From Alphaproteobacteria bacterium UBA3612 (GTDB lineage: Bacteria; Pseudomonadota; Alphaproteobacteria; Sphingomonadales; Sphingomonadaceae), in the NCBI GenBank assembly GCA_002375465.1, contig DFLT01000005.1, positions 322,870 through 386,869 of the forward strand: a stretch of DNA of 64,000 bases. Reading direction: 5' to 3'. A model generated the notes under the pieces. That model did not search any database and was not told where the DNA came from. It worked only from the letters and a program-made list of their open reading frames with translations. Of the stretch, positions 16,649 through 23,136 are shown piece after piece (the stretch's first letter is position 1; each line of letters opens with the position of its first letter). The translations under genes were made by a program, and so were the position numbers.

Positions 16649-17550
16649 CAGTTCTGAGAACGCCTGAAAGTCGGTTCGAAGGGCTGGCAGGCTTCGACCA
16701 TTCGCCGCATTTTACGGAAATAGAGGATGAGGCGCTGGGGACGATCCGCATCGCCCATGTCGCGGCCGGTCCGAAGGACGGGCCGGTTGTCCTGTTGCTG
16801 CATGGGGAACCCAGCTGGTCATATTTGTACCGCGACATGATCCCGCTGCTGGCGAAGGCCGGCGCGCGCGTTCTGGCGCCCGACCTGGTCGGCTTTGGCC
16901 GCTCCGACAAGCCGGACCGCATCGACGATTACAGCTATGGCAAACATGTCGCGTGGATGCAGGCATGGTTCGACAAGCAGAAAATCCGTGATGTGACGCT
17001 GTTCTGCCAGGACTGGGGCGGGCTGATCGGCCTGCGGCTGGTTGCGGCACAGCCCGATGCCTTCGCCGCCGTCGCCGCGTCCAATACCTTCCTCCCGACG
17101 GGGGATCGGGAACCGTCGGAAGCCTTTCTGAAGTGGCGGGGCTATTCCCAGAAGATTCCCGAATTCGATTCGGGGCAGATCATTCAGGGCGCCACCGTGA
17201 GCGACCTGAGCGCCGAAGTCGTGGCCGCCTATAATGCGCCTTTTCCAGACGACAGTTTCAAGGCTGGGGCGCGAGTTTTTCCGATGTTGGTGCCGATCAG
17301 TGCCGATGATCCCGAATCGTCGGCCAATCGGCAGGCGTGGGAGGTCCTGGAATCTTTCGAAAAGCCGTTTCTGACCCTGTTTGGCGACAGCGATCCGGTC
17401 ACCCGGGGCGGCGATCAATTGTTTCGCGCGAAGATACCGGGATGTGCGGGACAGCCGCACCAGATCGTCGAAAAGGGGGGCCATTTCATTCAGGAAGACG
17501 CCGCTCCGCAGCTTGCAGAAGCAATCATTTCACTGATGCGGCTGAAATAG
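16645..17550 (+). CDS. Haloalkane dehalogenase, HLD-I type
   Basis: This 301-residue alpha/beta hydrolase has the full set of residues for hydrolytic dehalogenation: nucleophile Asp123 in CQDWGG, halide-binding Trp124, a second candidate halide-binding Trp164 in the cap, acid Asp250 in GDSDP and base His280 in GGHF. HGEPSWSYLYR at 53-63 is typical of the subfamily of DhlA and DhmA. It would convert haloalkanes to alcohols plus halide in the cytoplasm. The natural substrate is unknown, and some homologues have other activities. It overlaps the permease gene by four bases, which suggests joint function or at least coupled expression. Confidence 0.88.
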   Translation: MTVLRTPESRFEGLAGFDHSPHFTEIEDEALGTIRIAHVAAGPKDGPVVLLLHGEPSWSYLYRDMIPLLAKAGARVLAPDLVGFGRSDKPDRIDDYSYGKHVAWMQAWFDKQKIRDVTLFCQDWGGLIGLRLVAAQPDAFAAVAASNTFLPTGDREPSEAFLKWRGYSQKIPEFDSGQIIQGATVSDLSAEVVAAYNAPFPDDSFKAGARVFPMLVPISADDPESSANRQAWEVLESFEKPFLTLFGDSDPVTRGGDQLFRAKIPGCAGQPHQIVEKGGHFIQEDAAPQLAEAIISLMRLK

Positions 17551-17562
17551 GCGTTCGACCGC

Positions 17563-17591
17563 TTGACAGATTCGGGTGCGCCTCATAGGGA
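17563..17591 (+). promoter_or_regulatory. Probable promoter of tRNA-Asp
   Basis: A perfect TTGACA is followed after 17 bases by TAGGGA; the tRNA begins about 49 bases downstream. The -35 box is convincing and the -10 box poor. Confidence 0.45.
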
Positions 17592-17639
17592 CGCGCCTTC
17601 GCTTCACCGCCCAGCGCGGTGTATGCGACCCCAGGATGC

Positions 17640-17716
<77 letters not shown>

Positions 17717-17775
17717 TCCTTTCCCTTTCATTTTGCCGCATTGCCCGCCGCCATGGCGCGGCTAATCGGCATGGC

Positions 17776-19296
17776 ATGAAGCTTGTCTATATTCTCGGCG
17801 ATCAGCTGACTCGTACGCTTGCGAGCCTGCGGGGATGCCGCAAGGACGACACCATCATTCTGATGGCGGAACTCGACGAGGAAACCACCTATGTCGGCCA
17901 TCACAAACAGAAACTGATCTTTATCCTCAGCGCGATGCGGCACTTTGCCGAGGAATTGCGCGCGGACGGCTGGTCGGTAGACTATGTCGACCTGGAGGCG
18001 CCTGAGAACAGCGGGACGTTCAGCGGCGAACTGGCGCGGGCGCTGGAGCGGCACCGCGTCGACGAAGTACGTGTCGTAAAGCCCGGCGAATGGCGCGTGC
18101 AGGCGGCCATGGATGAATGGCCGGGCAAGTTCGACGTATGCATTCGTTTCTTCGACGATGATCGCTTCATCTGCTCGCTGGCGGAGTTCAACGACTGGGC
18201 GGAGGGCAGGTCCGCACTGACGATGGAATATTTCTATCGGCAGATGCGGCGCAAAACCGGCCTTTTGCTCGACGGGGAGGCCGAACCCCTTGGCGGGCGC
18301 TGGAATTACGACAAGGACAATCGCAAGCCCGCCAAGCCCGACATGTTCATGCCGCAAGCGCTGCGCTTTGCACCGGATGACGCGACCAAAGCCGTCATGA
18401 CCATGGTCGCGCGCCGCTTCCCGGACAATGTCGGCAAGCTGGAGCCGTTCGGTTTTGCGGTGACGCGCGCCGATGCGGAAAAGGTGGTGGATCATTTCAT
18501 CACCCATGTTCTGCCGCGCTTCGGCGATTTTCAGGACGCCATGCTGACCGGCGAGGCCTTCCTGTATCACGCGGTCATATCGCCCTATCTGAATATCGGG
18601 CTGCTCGATCCGCTCGACCTCTGCCGCCGAGTGGAGGCGGAGTATGAGGCGGGCAGGGCGCCCCTGAACGCAGTGGAGGGATTTGTCCGCCAGATCATTG
18701 GCTGGCGGGAGTTCGTGCGCGGCATCTACTGGCGGGAAATGCCGGATTATGTGACGCGCAATTTCCTGGCGGCAGACCGGCCGCTGCCACCCTTTTACTG
18801 GACCGGCGAGACCGAAATGCACTGCCTGGCTGAGGCGATTGGCCAGACACTGGATCACGCCTATGCGCATCATATTCAGCGTTTGATGGTCACGGGCAAT
18901 TTCGCCCTTCTGATCGGCGCCGACCCGCGGCAGGTGCATGAATGGTATCTGGAAGTTTATGCGGACGCCTATGAATGGGTGGAGTTGCCCAATACGCTGG
19001 GCATGAGCCAGTTTGGTGATGGTGGTCTGCTGGGAACAAAGCCCTATGCGGCGTCAGGCGCCTATATCGACCGAATGTCGGATTATTGCACAAGCTGCCG
19101 CTATGATGTGACGGAAAAAACAGGTGAAAATGCGTGCCCATTCAACACGCTCTACTGGCACTTTCTGGACCGGAACCGGCAGAAGCTGAAAGGCAACCGG
19201 CGGCTGGCCATGCCCTACGCGACCTGGGACAAGATGGAGCCGTCGCGGCGCCGGCAATATTTGGAGCGGGCGGAAAGCTTCCTCGAAAGCCTGTAG
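17776..19296 (+). CDS. phrB: Iron-sulfur (6-4) photolyase, PhrB/FeS-BCP family
   Basis: This 506-residue protein is a prokaryotic (6-4) photolyase that uses FAD and light to repair pyrimidine (6-4) photoproducts. Cys350, Cys438, Cys441 and Cys454 occur at the same positions as the four ligands of the [4Fe-4S] cluster reported for Agrobacterium PhrB. The catalytic His365-His366 pair and the electron-transfer residues Trp342, Trp390 and Tyr391 also keep the PhrB numbering, as far as I recall that numbering. The N-terminal photolyase domain (1-130) binds the antenna, a lumazine in PhrB. The start ATG is the family start but lacks a clear ribosome-binding site. It lies 59 bp after tRNA-Asp. Confidence 0.95.
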   Translation: MKLVYILGDQLTRTLASLRGCRKDDTIILMAELDEETTYVGHHKQKLIFILSAMRHFAEELRADGWSVDYVDLEAPENSGTFSGELARALERHRVDEVRVVKPGEWRVQAAMDEWPGKFDVCIRFFDDDRFICSLAEFNDWAEGRSALTMEYFYRQMRRKTGLLLDGEAEPLGGRWNYDKDNRKPAKPDMFMPQALRFAPDDATKAVMTMVARRFPDNVGKLEPFGFAVTRADAEKVVDHFITHVLPRFGDFQDAMLTGEAFLYHAVISPYLNIGLLDPLDLCRRVEAEYEAGRAPLNAVEGFVRQIIGWREFVRGIYWREMPDYVTRNFLAADRPLPPFYWTGETEMHCLAEAIGQTLDHAYAHHIQRLMVTGNFALLIGADPRQVHEWYLEVYADAYEWVELPNTLGMSQFGDGGLLGTKPYAASGAYIDRMSDYCTSCRYDVTEKTGENACPFNTLYWHFLDRNRQKLKGNRRLAMPYATWDKMEPSRRRQYLERAESFLESL

Positions 19297-19313
19297 GGAC
19301 CGCCCAGGCTTCG
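19284..19313 (+). terminator. Hairpin enclosing the photolyase stop codon
   Basis: CGAAAGCCT pairs with AGGCTTCG (eight pairs with one bulged A) around a 13-base loop that contains the TAG stop. It is the only structure seen between phrB and the antiporter gene. No T tract follows. Confidence 0.4.
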
Positions 19314-19401
19314 TGTCGCCAAGGGTCTATGCATTGACGCGCGCCATTGCGAATTGGGCAGCTGTAGGTGAAAGGTAGGACAAGCCAAAGAAGGAACGCC
19401 C

Positions 19402-21063
19402 GTGCATCATAGTGCCCCCCTGATAGCCATGGTTGTGGCGGGTTTGGTGGGCGCCTTTATCATGGGAGCGCTCGCACACCGGCTGAAGGTGTCGCCGATT
19501 GCAGGTTATTTGCTGGCGGGTGTGCTCGTCGGTCCGTTTACGCCCGGCTATGTTGCCGACATGGGGCTGGCGAACCAACTGGCCGAACTGGGTGTGATCC
19601 TGCTGATGTTCGGCGTCGGCCTGCACTTTTCCCTGCGCGACCTGCTATCCGTCAAGAATATCGCCATTCCAGGCGCCATCGGACAGATCGCATTGGCGAC
19701 GCTGCTCGGCATGGCGCTGTCATGGGCCTTGGGATGGAGCCTCGCCGGCGGTTTTGTTTTCGGCCTTGCCCTGTCGGTTGCAAGTACGGTCGTGTTGCTG
19801 CGCGCGCTACAAGCACGGAACCTGGTCGAGACGGAACGGGGTCGCATCGCCGTCGGATGGCTGATCGTCGAAGATCTCGTCATGGTTATGGCACTTGTTC
19901 TGCTGCCGCCGCTCGCCGACATCCTCAATGGCGAGGCAGCAGGCGTCGGTTCGAGTGCGATCCTTATTCCCATCGGCATTACGTTCCTGAAGGTGGCGGG
20001 CTTTTTCGCTTTCATGCTGCTGATCGGCCGTCGCCTGATCCCACTTTTGTTGCATTGGGTTGCACATACCGGGTCGCGAGAGCTGTTCCGTCTGGCTGTT
20101 CTGGCTATTGCGCTAGGCGTGGCCTTTGGCGCTGCATATATTTTCGATGTATCCTTCGCACTGGGCGCATTCTTTGCGGGCATGATCCTGGGCGAAACGC
20201 CGCTCAGCCGCCGGGCGGCTGAGGAGACGCTGCCGCTGCGCGATGCATTTGCGGTGCTGTTCTTCGTATCGGTGGGAATGTTGTTCAATCCGGCGGTCGT
20301 GATGGAACAGCCGCTTCCCCTGATCGCGACGGTTGCCATCATCATCGTCGGCAAGTCGCTGGCGGCGTACCTCATCGTTCGTGCCTTCGGACATTCCAAG
20401 GGCAAGGCGCTGACGATCGCGGCCAGCCTTGCACAGATCGGCGAATTCTCCTTCATCCTCGCCGCGCTGGGTACCAGCCTGAACCTGCTGCCCGCCGAAG
20501 GACGCGACCTGATCCTGGCAGGCGCGATCATTTCGATCTTCGTCAACCCGTTCATCTTTGCCGCCATTATGCGCCGGCCAGAGGTGGCTGCCGCTGCAAG
20601 CGCGGAAGCCGCCGAAGGCGCTGGTCCGGCGGAGCATGTCATCCTTGTCGGTTATGGCCGCGTGGGTCGGCTGATAGCCGTAAAGCTGAAGGCGGGCGGC
20701 ATACCGTTCGTCATCATCGAGGATCAGATCGACACCGCGCGGCAGGCGGAAGAGGATGGTTTCGAGGTCTTGCGGGCAAACGCGCTGGAACCCGGCGTCC
20801 TGCAGCAGGCGGGCATTGACCGCGCTCAAACGCTGTTGATCGCCATCCCGGAAGGGTTTGAGGGCGGCGCCATCTATGCGCGCGCTCGCTCGCTCAATCC
20901 CCAGATCCACGCCATCGCGCGGGCGCATTCAGACGCGGAAGTGGAGCATCTGGAGAAGCTGGAGCTACCGGACGTCGTCATGGGCGAAAGAGAGATTGCG
21001 GCACGTATATTGGAACTGCTGGGCCGTGTACAAAAGCGCTCCACGAATGTGGGGGCACATTAA
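19402..21063 (+). CDS. ybaL: CPA2 cation/proton antiporter, YbaL type
   Basis: This 553-residue inner-membrane antiporter has about twelve membrane segments (residues 5-395) followed by a cytoplasmic TrkA-N nucleotide-binding domain (from about 413, GYGRVGRL). The N terminus (MHHSAPLI...GYLLAGVLVGPFTPG) and LMFGVGLHFS match YbaL more closely than KefB/KefC. It probably exchanges K+ or Na+ for protons under nucleotide control; no KefF/KefG partner gene is adjacent. The start is GTG preceded by AAGAAGGAAC, a good ribosome-binding site. Confidence 0.92.
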   Translation: MHHSAPLIAMVVAGLVGAFIMGALAHRLKVSPIAGYLLAGVLVGPFTPGYVADMGLANQLAELGVILLMFGVGLHFSLRDLLSVKNIAIPGAIGQIALATLLGMALSWALGWSLAGGFVFGLALSVASTVVLLRALQARNLVETERGRIAVGWLIVEDLVMVMALVLLPPLADILNGEAAGVGSSAILIPIGITFLKVAGFFAFMLLIGRRLIPLLLHWVAHTGSRELFRLAVLAIALGVAFGAAYIFDVSFALGAFFAGMILGETPLSRRAAEETLPLRDAFAVLFFVSVGMLFNPAVVMEQPLPLIATVAIIIVGKSLAAYLIVRAFGHSKGKALTIAASLAQIGEFSFILAALGTSLNLLPAEGRDLILAGAIISIFVNPFIFAAIMRRPEVAAAASAEAAEGAGPAEHVILVGYGRVGRLIAVKLKAGGIPFVIIEDQIDTARQAEEDGFEVLRANALEPGVLQQAGIDRAQTLLIAIPEGFEGGAIYARARSLNPQIHAIARAHSDAEVEHLEKLELPDVVMGEREIAARILELLGRVQKRSTNVGAH

Positions 21064-21128
21064 GCGCAGGTGCACGTCAGGTAGCCACTCCGCTGAAGTC
21101 AAAAAGGGGTAAGCAAGGCCCGCGCTCC

Positions 21129-21440
21129 TTAACGAGAGGTATTTTCGTCAAAGCGTTCAAATTCGTGTGCAATCGAGCGTTCGACGAGGAGTTCGTACAG
21201 ATCCTCGACCAGATTGGTGTCCAAGCCGCTCGCCTCGGCGGTGCGGCAGGCATTTGCAATGACTGCGGCCTTGCGCGCTTCATCGCGCACAAGGTCGCGC
21301 TGTTGCTTTACGCGCGCTGCCGCCTCGATGTAGCGCATGCGTTCTGCAAGCAGCGTCACGATATGCTGATCCAGCGTATCAATGCCGTGACGGATGTCCT
21401 CCATCCGTGCGCAGTCTTCAGGCGGCACGCGTTCTTTCAT
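21129..21440 (-). CDS. Chorismate mutase, AroQ type
   Basis: This 103-residue, all-helical monofunctional chorismate mutase converts chorismate to prephenate for Phe and Tyr synthesis in the cytoplasm. Conserved features are the N-terminal helix with Arg17, the RMRYIEAAARVK region with Lys45, RDEARKAAVIA and the C-terminal LYELLVERSIAHE helix. No signal peptide is present. The start is fixed by a four-base ATGA overlap with the upstream DUF2842 gene and a GGAAAG ribosome-binding site. It is the last gene of a tightly coupled three-gene unit. Confidence 0.9.
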   Translation of the reverse strand: MKERVPPEDCARMEDIRHGIDTLDQHIVTLLAERMRYIEAAARVKQQRDLVRDEARKAAVIANACRTAEASGLDTNLVEDLYELLVERSIAHEFERFDENTSR

Positions 21441-21658
21441 CCGGCTTTCCATTGTCCCGTTTCGATCCATCGGATGAGAGGTTTGGCTGGGAATATCCAT
21501 AGGATGCCAAGGAAAATCCAGATGGGGAGTTGTACCAGAATGGGCAGGCCGGCGATCGGATCGGCGAGGGCGGTTACGATCAGAGCGTAAATCGCGATCA
21601 GCGCAATCATCAGCAATATGCCGAGCGGCTTTCTGAGCTTTGGGGCGGGGTCCGTCAT
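21437..21658 (-). CDS. DUF2842 family membrane protein
   Basis: This 73-residue protein has two predicted membrane helices (about residues 12-35 and 41-60) with a short loop, and a C-terminal RWIETGQW motif. It matches the DUF2842 family of small alphaproteobacterial membrane proteins, whose function is unknown. The start overlaps the stop of the cyclo-ligase gene as ATGA, and its own stop overlaps the chorismate mutase start the same way. An alternative in-frame ATG two codons upstream is possible but would lose the coupling. Confidence 0.85.
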   Translation of the reverse strand: MTDPAPKLRKPLGILLMIALIAIYALIVTALADPIAGLPILVQLPIWIFLGILWIFPAKPLIRWIETGQWKAG

Positions 21659-22218
21659 CGGCATCTATATAGCGCTGTCGGTGTCGCAACGTAATCGAGC
21701 GTTTCGTCCCAGGGGTCGGTCGGCAGCGCTTCGACGATCTGGCAATCCCAGGCAAGGCCGACCGTCGTCAGCGACCCGCTGGAGCGCAAATCCGCGATGC
21801 ATCGGTCGAAATGACCCTGACCCTGACCAAGGCGGTCACCCGCCCGCGTCGCACCGACCAGAGGGACAAGAATCACGGCCGGGCGTGCCAGTGGCGCGGC
21901 AAAGGGCGGCTGCTCGACGCCCCACGGGCCGGATTCGCGAAAGTCACCCTCCATTCGGAATTCCATGTTTGTGGACCGGTCGGAGAACCAGGGCAGGGCA
22001 ACATTTCTGGCCGCGCGCTCAATAGCGGCGGGGTCGATTTCGTTCCCCATGGGTGCATAGCTGGCGATACAATCCACCCCCTCGATTACGGCGGCAATCT
22101 GTCCGGCAAGATCATCTTCCGCGCGGCGGCGCTGCTCTGGCGACAGCGACCCGACATATTCGGAACGGGCTTTTCGCAGGTCGCGCCGCATGCGGCCCTT
22201 CGCGCTTAGGTCATGCAT
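21655..22218 (-). CDS. fthC: 5-formyltetrahydrofolate cyclo-ligase
   Basis: This 187-residue enzyme uses ATP to convert 5-formyl-THF to 5,10-methenyl-THF in one-carbon metabolism. The RRDLRKAR segment near the start, the FVP-type substrate region (ILVPLVGATRAG) and the GQGQGHFDR motif (family GxGxGxYDR) are present; Phe replaces the usual Tyr of that motif. It lies immediately downstream of 6S RNA, the classic ssrS-ygfA arrangement, and is likely transcribed by read-through from it. Confidence 0.93.
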   Translation of the reverse strand: MHDLSAKGRMRRDLRKARSEYVGSLSPEQRRRAEDDLAGQIAAVIEGVDCIASYAPMGNEIDPAAIERAARNVALPWFSDRSTNMEFRMEGDFRESGPWGVEQPPFAAPLARPAVILVPLVGATRAGDRLGQGQGHFDRCIADLRSSGSLTTVGLAWDCQIVEALPTDPWDETLDYVATPTALYRCR

Positions 22219-22255
22219 GAAGGGGGCAGGCTTTCATCTGGTAGTGAAGAAGGGT

Positions 22256-22413
22256 GACGGAACCACCCTGGCCGTTGCCGGAAGATCCTCTGACGCCTAG
22301 AACGTCAGGTGGGCGCCATGTGCGTCGGGGCAAGACCCCGGGCAGGGATAGCTCCCTATGTATCCTTATCGCCTCAGGGATGTTCGCTACGCTCGTACCG
22401 GGCAGTGTCCGTC
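22256..22413 (-). ncRNA. ssrS: 6S RNA
   Basis: The interval between zapA and fthC has no good reading frame but shows 6S RNA features. The ends GACGGA and TCCGTC pair to close a long helix, followed by interrupted pairing. CCCTGAGGCGATA resembles the E. coli CCCTGAGCCGATA block, and an internal CTGACG/CGTCAG hairpin is present. It is about 158 nt long, and a TTGAGA-17-TAAATA promoter places its 5' end correctly. 6S RNA binds the housekeeping RNA polymerase holoenzyme and damps transcription in stationary phase. Exact ends are estimates. Confidence 0.82.
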
Positions 22414-22420
22414 GCTTTTC

Positions 22421-22449
22421 TATTTAGGTACTTGCGTCGGCTTTCTCAA
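22421..22449 (-). promoter_or_regulatory. Promoter of 6S RNA, inside the 3' end of zapA
   Basis: On the minus strand TTGAGA (22449-22444) and TAAATA (22426-22421) are separated by 17 bases, and the predicted start lies about seven bases further on, at the paired 5' end of 6S RNA. The -10 element overlaps the zapA stop codon. Confidence 0.72.
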
Positions 22450-22756
22450 GCGCGGCTGCGGCGGCCTCTACCTTTTCCGTTGCACGAAGCACGGCCTGCG
22501 CGGCGCGCGCCTCTGCGTCAGGAGATTCTTTGTTGGCCTGGACCTTCCCGCCCGCTGCCAGTTCGGCATTCTCGTCTGCCAGCATGATTGCCGACATCAG
22601 CAGCAGGCGCGTTTCCGGCAAATGCCCAAGCTGGCGTGAAAGCTTCTCTGCCTTTTCATTAACATGCGAGGCGAGGCTTTGAAGCAGCTTCTCCTCCCCA
22701 TCCTTGCATGTGAGGGAATAGGAACGGCCGCCGACCTCTACGCGAACCTGTGCCAT
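22424..22756 (-). CDS. zapA: Cell division protein ZapA
   Basis: This 110-residue protein matches ZapA, which binds FtsZ and bundles protofilaments at the division ring. The N-terminal domain has the typical VEVGGRSYSLTCKDGEE pattern, followed by a coiled coil with LPETRLLLMSAIMLADE. The C-terminal 40 residues are an Ala/Glu-rich extension. Its start overlaps the stop of the preceding coiled-coil gene by one base (TGATG). The 6S RNA promoter lies in its last codons. Confidence 0.92.
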   Translation of the reverse strand: MAQVRVEVGGRSYSLTCKDGEEKLLQSLASHVNEKAEKLSRQLGHLPETRLLLMSAIMLADENAELAAGGKVQANKESPDAEARAAQAVLRATEKVEAAAAALEKADAST

Positions 22757-22995
22757 CAGTTGCCACCTGCCGTTGCGAGCAGCCGGTCGAGTTCCTGTAG
22801 CGCGCCTTCAGTCTCTCGCACCAGATCGCCGTGCTTTTGCTTAATCAGGTCGCGCTCTGCCATTATGCTGGCCGAAGCTGCGGTCGATCCAGACGCAGCA
22901 TCAGAGGCAAGTGTCTTGCCTGCGCCCTCGAGTCGCGCCAGCGCCGCGTCCAACCGTGCCATAGCCTCGTCCAGGGTAACCGCATCTTCCGCCAA
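22756..22995 (-). CDS. Small coiled-coil protein upstream of zapA
   Basis: This 79-residue protein is rich in Ala, Glu, Asp and Leu and predicted to be almost wholly alpha-helical coiled coil, with heptads of Leu/Ala around residues 8-25 and 45-72. I recognise no named domain; similar short coiled-coil proteins commonly precede zapA in alphaproteobacteria. Translational coupling to zapA suggests a role in division or FtsZ-ring organisation, but this is inference. It is divergent from tkt. Confidence 0.78.
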   Translation of the reverse strand: MAEDAVTLDEAMARLDAALARLEGAGKTLASDAASGSTAASASIMAERDLIKQKHGDLVRETEGALQELDRLLATAGGN

Positions 22996-23045
22996 CGAAA
23001 ACCCTCACGAAACAGTGATTTGAAAGGGAACCATAAGACGCCCTG

Positions 23046-23058
23046 TGACGATTCGTCA
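23046..23058. promoter_or_regulatory. 13-base palindrome in the tkt upstream region
   Basis: TGACGATTCGTCA is a perfect inverted repeat with one central base. It lies 78 bp before the tkt start in the 141-bp divergent intergenic region, a position suited to an operator. No known regulator motif is recognised. Confidence 0.35.
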
Positions 23059-23136
23059 AATCCAGCGGGCGCCTGTGGTTGACGCTTTGCGACGCTCCCT
23101 CCAGAAGGCGCCGAGCACAGCCGCGAAGGGCCCCTC

